This document shows positions 40,611 through 49,516 of a stretch of 51,330 nt of DNA, piece after piece; the first letter of the stretch is position 1; each line of letters opens with the position of its first letter. The position numbers and the translations under genes are program-made. The stretch lies in assembly GCA_003153315.1 (NCBI GenBank), contig PLYA01000061.1:1-51330 (forward strand), given 5' to 3'. Below the pieces are notes generated by a model that saw only the letters and a program-made list of their open reading frames with translations, ran no database searches and was not told the origin of the DNA. The DNA is from Bacteroidota bacterium. GTDB lineage: Bacteria; Bacteroidota; Bacteroidia; B-17B0; Aurantibacillaceae.

Positions 40611-43607
40611 TTAATGGCCAATCAGTATCTTCCCTGTATTAGATTTGCCCGAAGGGGTGATTGCCTTATACATATAGGCACCGGGTGGCAGATCACTTAC
40701 ATCCATACTCACTTTATATACTGTATTTGAAGGAATAGTAGTTGGCATAACTTTAACGGTTTGCCCTAATGCATTGATAAGAGATATGGTGCAGTTTTCG
40801 GTTTGAGTAGAATTAATCATGAAATTTAAATTATTTGAAGCCGGGTTTGGATAAACCTGAAAGCCTTGAAGAGAATTAAAGTTATTGATGCCTGTTCCAA
40901 AAGGTAAAGAACCATTGTAGCGCAGGTAAGCAGTATCTGAACTGGTTTGTAAATCAGTAAGATTATCTCCGGCCAATAAAGCGAAAGCAACTTTTACAGA
41001 ATCACCCGCTGCAACAGCAAAGGGGCCTGAGCTCATTACATTACACACATCATTTCCTGCAGCAGTAGAATCCCCTGCTGTTAAACGAGGGGTAGATAAG
41101 GTTATGTATTTATCTGCAGTAGTAAACCCTGCTGAGGAAGAGATATTAACTCCTCCAACCCCTGTACCTACATTATCAATGCCATAAAAATTAGGTGCAG
41201 CCGTAGTAGTTAATAATCTTATACCGGCATATAAACCGGCCGCAGGGGTAGCCCAGGAATATCCCATTCCCCTAAAAGAATCGTAGGCTGATTTATTTTC
41301 GGTTGCCGTACTTGCATCAATATCCCAATCGGCAAAAATGCCTGCAAACAAATTGTTTAGAGTTGAAGCGCCTGTGTTATGAATAATATATTCTACAATA
41401 ACAAACTTCAGGCTTCCCGGAGACGTCCAAGCATAAGCATTATGACGAATTGTAAGAGGCAACGCTACGGTTGAATTGGTTTTAAACTCACCATTCACAT
41501 CAAATTGAGATACTATAGACGGAGTAGCTTTATGAGCCGTAATAAAAGTAGAAAAATTAGTATCTGATGCGCCGGTAGAGCTTGTACCGCGTATGCAATC
41601 TGCAATACTGGTGGTAGAAGTTCCAATCATTAAACCTCCTTCGTAAAGCAACTCATCACCATTGTAGGCAAAACCTAAGCCACCTACTTCCCCATCCAGA
41701 TCCCATCCTATTTTGCCTTTGCTGGTAATAGTTGTATGTACATCGTTTATGGTAATATTTACATAATCAGGATTCAACGGTATGGTTATAAAATAGCTTT
41801 GTGTATAAGCTCCATCGGTAATTTTTACCTGAAAGATAACCGTTGAATTTTGCGGGGCAGAAGGATTTACTTTAAATTTAAATGGCGTAACAACATTTGT
41901 TTTAGAGGTATTAGAAGCCATAACACCTAATCCAAAAGAAGAATTTAAAGCAGTAACATACGTTCCGCCTGATATGGCAGTAATAGTAGCTGTGGCGGCA
42001 CTTGTAGTAGCATTCAGGTAATTGATGAAATTACCACTGATAAATACCGTATCGCCTTGGGTAAAGATTAAATCATTATGGTCTGTTATACTATCATTGG
42101 TAAACACAACCGATTCGCTTTGTGCAGCTACAGTAGATGTAACGGCATTGTATAAATTTAAACGTCCGCTGCCAATCTTGTTTGCATAAATGGAACCATT
42201 TACGGAATAATTATTATCGGTAGTAACTACTATACGCTGGCCTGCCTGCAATCCTGTATAAGAAGGATACTTAGACAACACCAAAGCCACACCACCTGAG
42301 GTAATAGGTGTTGCCATAGAAGTACCGCTTAAAGAAGCATAAGAACCGGGAGTTACAGAGCTTGTTGAAGAATAGATTGTATTATAAATTCCATAACCGG
42401 GTGCAGATAAATCCACCGAATAGTTGTAATTTGAAAAGCTTGTTACCAAATCATTGGTAGCATTGGTAGCAGCTATTGATAGGGCATAATTATAACCTGC
42501 AGGGTAAGATATTTCATCTGCACCATTATTACCGGCTGCCACCACAACAATGGCATTTTTGTTAATGGAAGCATACGTTATAATTGATTGCTCATAACTG
42601 CTATAACCAGCACCTCCCCATGAGCAGTTAATTACATTGGCACCATGATCGGCAGCATATTGTATACCTTGGTCTCCGGTAATAATGTACCCTTCTCCCC
42701 CGGAGCCGCGTGTATCATTATCGGCAGCGCATTTTACCGGTAAAAACTTACACTTAAAACCTACACCTGCCACACCAATACCATTATTGGTAGAAGCTGC
42801 TGCATCTCCCGATACGTGAGAACCATGCTCGTTATTAGAACCCATAATCTGTGGGTCATTATCTCCCACAATATGATTATAGTCTATCCCTGCACAATCC
42901 CATCCGGTAAAATTATCTATATACCCGTCAAGGTCATCATCCACACCATTAATGGGGTCGGCATAATTATGTTTGATATTTGCTTTTAAATCAATATGAA
43001 CTAAATCAGAACCCGAATCTACTATTCCTATAACCACATTGGTATCGCCATGAGTGCCTCCGGCAGTTGTATCCCATGCATTGTAAGCCTTTATACGGTT
43101 TAGGTAATTGTATTGGTTAGTACCACTGGCGCTGGCATTTGGGTCGTTAGGCATAAATACGGATGTATGACGGATGTATCGTGGGTCAACATAATCAAAC
43201 AAGCCTGTTGAAAGAAACAGGTTAATGGCTTTCTCCAGAGGAATTTTATTGGCATAAATAATTTCATAAGTAAGAGATAAATCTGCATAAGCCTGGCCCA
43301 ACTTGTTATACTTTTCTTTAGGAGGAGTTTGGTTAGGATATATTTTAGCCAGATTAGTAACTCCTAATATGTTTAGTATTGGAGTAAGTTTTTGTTCATT
43401 AATATAACTTACAGTACAATTACCTCTGTACTGTTCTTTTACTTTAAAAATAATATGCCCGCCCACATAATTAATACCTTCTTTAAAAGAGGGGTTTAAT
43501 CTGAAATGTTTTTGTGGATTTGACGGAAGCTTACCATTGTGCGCATGGATACTATATCCGATAAGTAAACTAAGTACTAAACCTGCAGATGCAATTACTC
43601 TTTTCAT
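40611..43607 (-). CDS. Subtilisin-like serine protease (S8) exported by T9SS
   Basis: A 998-residue secreted protease. After a signal peptide and a propeptide (residues about 30-150), the S8 domain carries the triad D197 (GIVDSGSD), H264 (NEHGSHVSGD) and S430 (SGTSMATP), with the oxyanion Asn in AAGNNGADE. A long beta-rich region of about 430 residues follows, then a T9SS type A sorting domain (VYPNPASNNLNF ... GKILIGH). It probably acts as a secreted nutrient protease. It starts 20 bp after the upstream T9SS gene on the same strand, so the two are likely co-transcribed. Confidence 0.95.
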   Translation of the reverse strand: MKRVIASAGLVLSLLIGYSIHAHNGKLPSNPQKHFRLNPSFKEGINYVGGHIIFKVKEQYRGNCTVSYINEQKLTPILNILGVTNLAKIYPNQTPPKEKYNKLGQAYADLSLTYEIIYANKIPLEKAINLFLSTGLFDYVDPRYIRHTSVFMPNDPNASASGTNQYNYLNRIKAYNAWDTTAGGTHGDTNVVIGIVDSGSDLVHIDLKANIKHNYADPINGVDDDLDGYIDNFTGWDCAGIDYNHIVGDNDPQIMGSNNEHGSHVSGDAAASTNNGIGVAGVGFKCKFLPVKCAADNDTRGSGGEGYIITGDQGIQYAADHGANVINCSWGGAGYSSYEQSIITYASINKNAIVVVAAGNNGADEISYPAGYNYALSIAATNATNDLVTSFSNYNYSVDLSAPGYGIYNTIYSSTSSVTPGSYASLSGTSMATPITSGGVALVLSKYPSYTGLQAGQRIVVTTDNNYSVNGSIYANKIGSGRLNLYNAVTSTVAAQSESVVFTNDSITDHNDLIFTQGDTVFISGNFINYLNATTSAATATITAISGGTYVTALNSSFGLGVMASNTSKTNVVTPFKFKVNPSAPQNSTVIFQVKITDGAYTQSYFITIPLNPDYVNITINDVHTTITSKGKIGWDLDGEVGGLGFAYNGDELLYEGGLMIGTSTTSIADCIRGTSSTGASDTNFSTFITAHKATPSIVSQFDVNGEFKTNSTVALPLTIRHNAYAWTSPGSLKFVIVEYIIHNTGASTLNNLFAGIFADWDIDASTATENKSAYDSFRGMGYSWATPAAGLYAGIRLLTTTAAPNFYGIDNVGTGVGGVNISSSAGFTTADKYITLSTPRLTAGDSTAAGNDVCNVMSSGPFAVAAGDSVKVAFALLAGDNLTDLQTSSDTAYLRYNGSLPFGTGINNFNSLQGFQVYPNPASNNLNFMINSTQTENCTISLINALGQTVKVMPTTIPSNTVYKVSMDVSDLPPGAYMYKAITPSGKSNTGKILIGH

Positions 43608-43627
43608 TCTTTTTAATTTAATGTGTT

Positions 43628-44560
43628 TTACTTTACTATAACCAATCGCTTATTAATTACTCCTTCACTATTACTAATGCTGATGTTATAAACGCCTTCA
43701 TATAATGCGCTTGCATCTATGGTTGCTTTACCACTTATAGTTTGGCTTAATACTTGTTTACCTGTAACATCATATACCATTACGGTTTGTTTTGTTGTAG
43801 TGTTGGGTTCTATAACAAATAACCCGTTGTTGGGGTTGGGGTAAATTGAGATATTAGTATTAACACCTGAGATTTGAGAGATGCCTGTTGTATTATAATT
43901 ACAGGGTTTTGTAGTATCGGGTTGATATAAACTAAAGGTATTATCCTGATAACAAAGTAATCCTTCAACACTGCTACATCCATCACATATAGACCAAATA
44001 TCAGAAGTAAAATTGAACAAATAATTAATATCACCTATTCTGTCATAAATCACAGAATGGTTTTCTATTTGAAATAACTGATGTGCAGTTCCTGTATAAG
44101 TAACATATAATGTTTTAAGAGATACAGAATTTATTAACGTATTTTTAATAGAATCTACCTTCACGTTTATGGTATCAATACTGCTGCTACCCTGCAAATA
44201 TATTTGCCAACCTTGTCCAACAGATGAACCAAAGTTGTATAATATTTGGAATTTGTTAAGCGTTTGCGAGTTATAAAAAAATACACTATCACCACTTGTA
44301 TAAATAAACTGCTCACTGGTACCGTATGCCGGATACCTAAAAGAAACAGTTGTATTTAATACTCTTACCGTTTTACCCATAAATAAGGTATCATGTGTAT
44401 ATTTTATTTCTGTATTTGTATAATAATAAGGTCCAAAAAATCCTCCATTCTGCACCATAAAATGCCAGTCTGCTCCCTGCATAGGAAAAGTAATTTGCCC
44501 CTTAGCCTGCTCCACTATACTCGCAACAACAATAAAAAGAATACATAGTTTTTTAATCAT
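43628..44560 (-). CDS. T9SS-exported protein of unknown function
   Basis: A 310-residue secreted protein. Signal peptide MIKKLCILFIVVASI and a C-terminal T9SS sorting domain (IYPNPNNGLFVIEP ... NKRLVIVK). The middle region has alternating beta strands and a CDGCSSVEGLLCY cysteine cluster near residue 215, a layout seen in many T9SS cargo proteins. I chose the ATG at 44560 because it starts the signal peptide; the frame is open further upstream. It lies 20 bp before the subtilase and may be co-secreted with it. Confidence 0.82.
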   Translation of the reverse strand: MIKKLCILFIVVASIVEQAKGQITFPMQGADWHFMVQNGGFFGPYYYTNTEIKYTHDTLFMGKTVRVLNTTVSFRYPAYGTSEQFIYTSGDSVFFYNSQTLNKFQILYNFGSSVGQGWQIYLQGSSSIDTINVKVDSIKNTLINSVSLKTLYVTYTGTAHQLFQIENHSVIYDRIGDINYLFNFTSDIWSICDGCSSVEGLLCYQDNTFSLYQPDTTKPCNYNTTGISQISGVNTNISIYPNPNNGLFVIEPNTTTKQTVMVYDVTGKQVLSQTISGKATIDASALYEGVYNISISNSEGVINKRLVIVK

Positions 44561-44577
44561 GTTTGCCTTTGTACCTT

Positions 44578-44585
44578 CAAAGATA
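44578..44585 (-). promoter_or_regulatory. -7 box of the T9SS protein-subtilase unit
   Basis: On the minus strand TATCTTTG, a perfect TAnnTTTG match, 17 bases before the ATG at 44560. The LytTR-like site of the divergent P3 gene lies about 70-100 bp upstream of it. Confidence 0.5.
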
Positions 44586-44651
44586 TAACTTTCTTCTAAT
44601 AAACCTGCATACCTTAACGTTTTCAAATTAGTCCGGTTTTGGCAAAATTTG

Positions 44652-44681
44652 ACCGTTTTTTTGTTAAAATCGATCGTTAGA
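44652..44681 (+). promoter_or_regulatory. LytTR-like direct repeat upstream of P3
   Basis: ACCGTTTTT (44652-44660, eight of nine matches to the LytTR half-site consensus) and ATCGTTAGA (44673-44681, seven of nine) start exactly 21 bp apart with a 12-bp spacer. The surrounding 41 bp (44644-44684) are identical at 36 positions to the P1 element. A weaker -7 box (TAAATTAG, 44714-44721) lies 32 bp downstream, ten bp closer than in P1, that is one helical turn. Confidence 0.55.
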
Positions 44682-44758
44682 AAAGTTTTTTTCTATTCAA
44701 CCTTTCCATTTGGTAAATTAGCATTAGAAACTAATAATTAAACTAAAAAACAAAAATC

Positions 44759-45451
44759 ATGGGGACAACAATCATCATACACCACTTATTAGCGGTGTTA
44801 AAAATGCCTACCAAATGGGCAGAGAGAATTCAAAGAGCAACTACCATACAGGGTAAACTAACGGGAAATACCACCTTTCCTACAGGCAGTTGGTCTGTCA
44901 ATGTGGTAACGCTGGTGCAACTGGGGTTGGATATAGCCGCTTTTATTGCCGCCCACAATGCGGTAATAGCCCGAACAGGTAGTGTGGCTGCCCGGAATGC
45001 AGCATATCTGGTGGTGAAAAAAGATTTAGAGGCACTAAAAGCTATGGCGCAGCTAAAAGCCGACTCTGATGTAACTAATGCTGAAACTATTATAACCGGT
45101 GCAGGGTATTTTGTAAAAGTTATAAAAGTGAAACAAAAACAGATAAACGATGCTATGAATACTCAAATATCGGGTACTGTTTTATTAACCTCTGATACCC
45201 CCGGTCATCATGAATGGGAACAGAGTAAAGATATGGTAACTATTATTCACCTGCCTGCCACCAGCACATCGCACACGCTGGTGCCCGGTTTAACCCCCGG
45301 CGATGTTTGGTGGTTTAGAAACAAAAGGGTAAACACCAAAAAGAATATCTATAACTTTAGTCCTTGGATTAGGTTGCAGGTGGGTGCAGGCGGTAAATTA
45401 GGCGGCATACCCAATACACTTGGTCATTCTGGCAGTTTACCTACTGCTTAG
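44759..45451 (+). CDS. P3: hypothetical protein, helical N-half plus fibronectin-III-like C-half, beside array E
   Basis: A 230-residue protein with no signal peptide. Residues about 30-130 are an alanine-rich helical bundle (KLTGNTTFPTGSWSVNVVTL, AAFIAAHNAVIARTG, VAARNAAYLVVKKDLEALKAMA). Residues about 137-215 look like a degenerate fibronectin type III domain (HHEWEQSKDMVTIIHLP, THTLVPGLTPG-like TLVPGLTPGDVWWFRNKRVN, NFSPWIRLQ). I recall this bundle-plus-FN3 plan from many uncharacterised Bacteroidota proteins. The tail is Gly-rich. It shares its upstream regulatory element with P1, and array E starts 87 bp after its stop. Function unknown. Confidence 0.78.
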   Translation: MGTTIIIHHLLAVLKMPTKWAERIQRATTIQGKLTGNTTFPTGSWSVNVVTLVQLGLDIAAFIAAHNAVIARTGSVAARNAAYLVVKKDLEALKAMAQLKADSDVTNAETIITGAGYFVKVIKVKQKQINDAMNTQISGTVLLTSDTPGHHEWEQSKDMVTIIHLPATSTSHTLVPGLTPGDVWWFRNKRVNTKKNIYNFSPWIRLQVGAGGKLGGIPNTLGHSGSLPTA

Positions 45452-45489
45452 CAGGTAACATTAAACAGGCAACAAATAACATTACCAGG

Positions 45490-45520
45490 AATGCAGGAGT
45501 GCTTTTTAGCTTCCTGCATT
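45490..45520 (+). terminator. Hairpin between P3 and array E
   Basis: AATGCAGGA (45490-45498) pairs perfectly with TCCTGCATT (45512-45520) across a 13-base loop rich in T. There is only a weak T-rich tail (TTCTTTT from 45528), so it is either a modest terminator of P3 or a boundary hairpin of array E. Confidence 0.45.
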
Positions 45521-45537
45521 CTGTGTGTTCTTTTAAG

Positions 45538-45830
45538 CCATGCAAGTGTGCTTATATACAACGCTTGTGTTCTTTTGAACTATGGAAGCTAAGTTATAAA
45601 GCATGCAAGCAAACTTGCGAACGATGGAAGCTAAGTTGCCATGAAAGCAAGCTAAGTGCTGAACTATGCAAGCAACCATTAAAACATAGCAAGCTACGTT
45701 CTGAACCATGCAAGCTAAGTTTCAAACCATGTAAGCTAAGTTCAAAGAACTCAAGCTATCATCAAAACATAGCAAGCTAAGTTTCAATCATCGCAACCTA
45801 AGTTTCAGTCATCGCAAGCTAAGTTCGCAA
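45538..45830. repeat. 21-bp tandem repeat array E (14 units)
   Basis: Fourteen units from 45538; thirteen are 21 bp and one (45748-45767) is 20 bp. Most contain ATGCAAGCTAAGTT or a one- to three-base variant, followed by variable bases ending in AAAC, GAAC or similar. Units 1 and 2 at the P3 side are the most decayed, while those at the far end are most alike. A plus-strand frame stays open until the 20-bp unit shifts it to a stop. It lies between P3 and the stop of the T9SS metalloprotease. Confidence 0.9.
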
Positions 45831-45885
45831 ATTAGAACTCTTTCAGTCGAATTTTGGTTAAATTAGCTGAATATGGAGATAGGAT

Positions 45886-48156
45886 TTACTGTTTTACCAG
45901 TCGTTTTACAGCTTTGATGTTTAGGCCTACTACCTCTACAATATAAATTCCCTTGCTGAATGAAGATATATCATAACTCAACTCGTAGTTTTCTTTGCCT
46001 GTTAAAACATCTTTAAGTAAAACCTGGCCAAGCATGTTGTAAATAAACAAATTGCTTTTTTCGTTTCTGTTCAATCCGTTTAAATTAATCTGTACTTGTT
46101 CGTTTGCCGGGTTTGGGAATAACTGCATAGCCATATTGGTTGCAGCTATCGTGTTAATGCCTGCAGTACCTGCGGTAATGGTAAAGTTGTTATCGTTTAT
46201 ATCAAAAAAAATGTTTCCTACAGCCTCTACTTTTATTCTGCAGGTAGAGATGGTTGCGCTAACGGTAGGAACCGTTATTAACTGACTACCGCTATTATTT
46301 ACGTTATTCATCAGGGTAGAAAAAGTAATGCCCCCATCGTATGAAATTAAAATATTTACATTGGCACAATTAATAGGTGTTGCGCTTGTTCCATTCACAT
46401 TCCAGGTAACGGTTTTGCTGCTTGCACTTGCCCAGGTAACACCTGTTGCATTAGGATAGGTTATAGCAAAAGGGCCTGCTGTAGCGTTTATGTTTACTAC
46501 GGTGTTAACACTGCTATAGCAAACTCCACCCCCGCCCATCTTATTATCGCGGGCAACCATCCTGAAGTTTAATGTTTGGGCGGTTGTTGGCAAAAATTCT
46601 CCGATAGTGGTAGTATAGGTACTACTTAATACCACACTTAATTTAGGGAACATACGGGATGGAGAACTAGAAGGTACATTAGACCTAAAATAAGGTTTTT
46701 GCCCGTCGTTCCAGTTTCCGCCGGTGTTGTTATTATCAATTTCTTCCCAAGAATAGGTAAGCACATCTCCATCTGCATCAGTAGCCGACCCCGTTAAAAT
46801 AAAAGGTGTAGATTTTGGAATGGTAAAATTTGCAGGAACGGTTACCACCGGAATATGATTGCCATTGGCAGTAATAACGGGGCAAGCACTACCGCCACCG
46901 CCATTCATTATATAAGCGGTTATTTCATCAAAACTAATGGTATGAAAATAAGCTATGCTATGTGTTGAATCATCATTGGGTGCACAAATACCGGCATAAG
47001 CCATAATGGTAATACCGCTTCCTGGTTCAACCATAGTGCCGGGGTTTTCATTGCCTGAACAAGAACCTGATACAGCCCTAAAGGTATGATCACCACCAAA
47101 ATCATGTCCCATTTCGTGTGCTACATAATCAATATCATACCCATCGCCTGTAGGAGTGGGGCTACCTGTAATGCTGCTTGCTTTTTGCCCTGATTGACAT
47201 ACACCACCCACAGTAGATAAGCCACCACCACCGGTGCTAAATGTATGGCCCACATCATAATTGGCATCTCCAATGTTAGCATCAAGTACGGTTTGGCTTT
47301 CGTTAATTAACGTATTGGCATTATTATTTCCGGTAAAGGGGTCGGTAGTAGCATTGGTATAAACCACTACCGTTTCAGTAGCAACCAAAACCAATTTGCT
47401 GGCAATTTCAGTTTCATACACACCATCTACACGGTTCACCGTAGTTACAATACAGCTTAATGTTTGCCCAACCGTAGGAGAACTAAGTCCGGTTGCCGCT
47501 ACAGCATACTCTCCAGTACAGGCAACTGCTAAACGGTATGTTTGCAGGCTGTCGCCGATACAAGGACTAATTGAGCTAGTGTTTGTGTTTCTTTTTTTTT
47601 TATTATTCTTTGGATTTTCTACTGTGCCTTCGCAATGTTGAATTTTGCTGGGGTCTTTGTCATAATCACTAAAGTTGTACGTTATATAATCAACATAATT
47701 TGTACGGCAGTAAGGGTCGATATAAACATCTGTTCCTGGCTTGCGTATCATGGCATGAAAGCCCATCTCGGTCCAGTCTATTTTACCATAAATACCGGGC
47801 TCATCAACACCGGTTATATTAAATGTTTTAATATCGGGATAAGCAGCGGCCAGTTCAGGTGCCATAACAGGAGAATATACCACGCGGTATTTTTTCATCG
47901 TACCATCAGGCATAGGAAGCTCTATAATGGTTTGTGAGTTTTCAAGCTTCACATCCTTTTCGTTAGGAGCAGCCCATAAAACAGTTTTTAACTCCGTGCT
48001 TATATGGTATGTCTTATATTTTTGAGGAACAATAACGCGCTCTCCTTTGGGAGTTATTTTCGCTTCTTCAATAGAATTCCAAAGTTGTTTGCTTGTTTGC
48101 GCTTGAGCAAAAGTTGCCAATACAATAGCTGCTGTTAATGTAAGAAGTTTTTTCAT
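45886..48156 (-). CDS. T9SS-exported reprolysin-like zinc metalloprotease
   Basis: A 756-residue secreted metalloprotease. Signal peptide MKKLLTLTAAIVLATFAQAQ, a propeptide of about 180 residues, then a catalytic domain with the extended zinc motif H347-E348-x-x-H351-x5-H357 (HEMGHDFGGDH) and a later Met in TIMAYAGIC, the Met-turn of metzincins. Beta-sandwich domains follow and a T9SS type A sorting domain ends the protein (LFPNPANEQVQINL ... VKRLVKQ). The ATG at 48156 is preferred over upstream in-frame codons because it begins the signal peptide. Probable extracellular degradative enzyme. Confidence 0.93.
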   Translation of the reverse strand: MKKLLTLTAAIVLATFAQAQTSKQLWNSIEEAKITPKGERVIVPQKYKTYHISTELKTVLWAAPNEKDVKLENSQTIIELPMPDGTMKKYRVVYSPVMAPELAAAYPDIKTFNITGVDEPGIYGKIDWTEMGFHAMIRKPGTDVYIDPYCRTNYVDYITYNFSDYDKDPSKIQHCEGTVENPKNNKKKRNTNTSSISPCIGDSLQTYRLAVACTGEYAVAATGLSSPTVGQTLSCIVTTVNRVDGVYETEIASKLVLVATETVVVYTNATTDPFTGNNNANTLINESQTVLDANIGDANYDVGHTFSTGGGGLSTVGGVCQSGQKASSITGSPTPTGDGYDIDYVAHEMGHDFGGDHTFRAVSGSCSGNENPGTMVEPGSGITIMAYAGICAPNDDSTHSIAYFHTISFDEITAYIMNGGGGSACPVITANGNHIPVVTVPANFTIPKSTPFILTGSATDADGDVLTYSWEEIDNNNTGGNWNDGQKPYFRSNVPSSSPSRMFPKLSVVLSSTYTTTIGEFLPTTAQTLNFRMVARDNKMGGGGVCYSSVNTVVNINATAGPFAITYPNATGVTWASASSKTVTWNVNGTSATPINCANVNILISYDGGITFSTLMNNVNNSGSQLITVPTVSATISTCRIKVEAVGNIFFDINDNNFTITAGTAGINTIAATNMAMQLFPNPANEQVQINLNGLNRNEKSNLFIYNMLGQVLLKDVLTGKENYELSYDISSFSKGIYIVEVVGLNIKAVKRLVKQ

Positions 48157-48173
48157 GTTGTTTATTATTTTTT

Positions 48174-48205
48174 CAATGGTACAATCTTTTTTTACTAAAA
48201 GCAAA
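48174..48205 (-). promoter_or_regulatory. Promoter of the T9SS metalloprotease
   Basis: On the minus strand TTTG (48205-48202), a 20-bp spacer and TACCATTG (48181-48174), seven of eight matches to TAnnTTTG, 17 bases before the ATG at 48156. Confidence 0.55.
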
Positions 48206-48231
48206 CAATTAAGAAGATAAATTAATCGGTC

Positions 48232-48678
48232 TTAAAATGTGGGATAAGAAGGTAGTTCATTTAAAAACTCAACCTTATTACCTTCCAGTTTCATTACTAC
48301 ATGCTTCATTCCATTGGTAAGCATACAATACGGAGCTTGCAGTGTAATTTGATAACGCGCCAGTTGATTTATTTCTGTTTGCGTTAGTTCTATATCGGCG
48401 GCTTTGCATTCTATCAACAACAGTGGTTTCAGGTTTTTATCGCGCACCAATATATCTACACGCTTGGTGGTATTAAACAGGGTAATTTGTTTTTCTACTT
48501 CTATCAATCCGGCAGGGAATTGCTTCTCATCTATAATAAAATGAAGAGCATGCTGCCTCACCCACTCTTCGGGTGTTAGCAATACATACTTCTTACGAAG
48601 GATGTCGAACACCTGCGTTTGGCTTTTATCTTTTCTTAATCTTAACTTAACCTGAGGGAAATTTAATGGAGGAAACAA
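48232..48678 (-). CDS. Stand-alone HsdR_N-type PD-(D/E)xK nuclease-fold protein
   Basis: A 148-residue protein matching the N-terminal nuclease domain of type I restriction subunit HsdR. The motif residues are D75 (KRVDILVRD) and E90-x-K92 (LLLIECKA), preceded by RKKYVLLTPEEWVRQHALHFI and followed by QLARYQITLQAPYCMLTNG. The helicase domains of HsdR are absent, and no methylase or specificity genes are nearby. Small proteins of this kind are frequent in Bacteroidota; whether they cut DNA is unknown. The start is a TTG; no ATG is in frame near the conserved N-terminus. Confidence 0.85.
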   Translation of the reverse strand: MFPPLNFPQVKLRLRKDKSQTQVFDILRKKYVLLTPEEWVRQHALHFIIDEKQFPAGLIEVEKQITLFNTTKRVDILVRDKNLKPLLLIECKAADIELTQTEINQLARYQITLQAPYCMLTNGMKHVVMKLEGNKVEFLNELPSYPTF

Positions 48679-48724
48679 ATTCGTATCTTTACATGCAAAG
48701 TAAATAGTTTAAAATACAAGTCGT

Positions 48725-49498
48725 ATGAAATCGAAAGAAGAAATAGTTAACAACTGGTTACCACGCTATACCGGAGTTCCTTTAGAAGAATTTGGAAAAT
48801 ACATCATCATCGTAAACTTTAGCAGCTACGTGCACATGTTTGCCGAGAATCATGGTGTAAAAGTAAGAGGGCACGATAGGCCCATGATTAGTGCCACTGC
48901 CGATAACATCAGTATCATAAACTTTGGTATGGGTTCTGCCAGTGCTGCTACCATGATGGATTTATTATCTGCCATACACCCTAAGGCGGTTTTATTTTTG
49001 GGTAAATGTGGTGGTTTAAAAAAGAAGAACCAACTTGGCGATTTGATTTTACCTATTGCTGCCATACGTGGAGAAGGAACATCAAACGATTATTTCCCAT
49101 CTGAAGTGCCTGCCTTGCCTGCCTTTGCCTTGCAAAAAGCTATATCACATACCATACGTACTAATAACCGTGACTATTGGACAGGTACTGTGTTTACTAC
49201 CAACCGCCGTGTTTGGGAGCATGATGAAGCCTTTAAAGAACATTTGCGCAAGCTACGCTGCATGGCTATTGATATGGAAACAGCTACTATTTTTATTGTA
49301 GGCTTTCATAACGAAATACCAACCGGTGCTTTGCTTTTGGTAAGCGATCAACCTATGACTCCTGAAGGTGTGAAAACAGAAGCAAGTGATAAAATAGTAA
49401 GCGATAAGTTTCAGGCAGACCATTTACGCTTTGGAATAGAATCTCTGAAAGAATTGATAAACAAAGGTGCTACCGTTAAGCATTTGATATTTGATTAG
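48725..49498 (+). CDS. AMP nucleosidase, short form
   Basis: A 257-residue phosphorylase-fold enzyme that hydrolyses AMP to adenine and ribose 5-phosphate. It has the nucleoside-phosphorylase core: ISIINFGMGSASAATMMDLLSAI, VLFLGKCGGLKKKNQLGDLILP, AIRGEGTSNDYFP, and the catalytic-region MAIDMETATIF. LLLVSDQPMTPEGVKTEASD supplies the base-binding Asp. E. coli Amn is 484 residues with an N-terminal regulatory domain; this one is the short Bacteroidota form without it. Purine salvage. A TATCTTTA box lies in the short gap shared with the divergent HsdR_N gene. Confidence 0.92.
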   Translation: MKSKEEIVNNWLPRYTGVPLEEFGKYIIIVNFSSYVHMFAENHGVKVRGHDRPMISATADNISIINFGMGSASAATMMDLLSAIHPKAVLFLGKCGGLKKKNQLGDLILPIAAIRGEGTSNDYFPSEVPALPAFALQKAISHTIRTNNRDYWTGTVFTTNRRVWEHDEAFKEHLRKLRCMAIDMETATIFIVGFHNEIPTGALLLVSDQPMTPEGVKTEASDKIVSDKFQADHLRFGIESLKELINKGATVKHLIFD

Positions 49499-49516
49499 GC
49501 TTTGCACCAACATAAT

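Noticed and set aside
38270..45520. Shared ten-base TTCCTGCATT next to arrays D and E
   Set aside because: It occurs at 38270-38279 and 45511-45520, but ten-base matches are expected many times by chance in 51 kb and the hairpins containing it are otherwise different.
45499..45780. A 93-residue frame over array E starting at GTG
   Set aside because: It begins in the loop of the hairpin after P3, consists of array heptapeptides, and is broken by the 20-bp unit. Similar frames over arrays C (27952-28170) and D (38338-38562) were dropped for the same reasons.
17160..45830. LytTR half-sites inside every array unit
   Set aside because: The six-base core [TA][AC][CA]GTT occurs in about 8 of 14 units of array E but only in 3 of 14 of B, 2 of 10 of D and 1 of 10 of C, so it does not explain the arrays.
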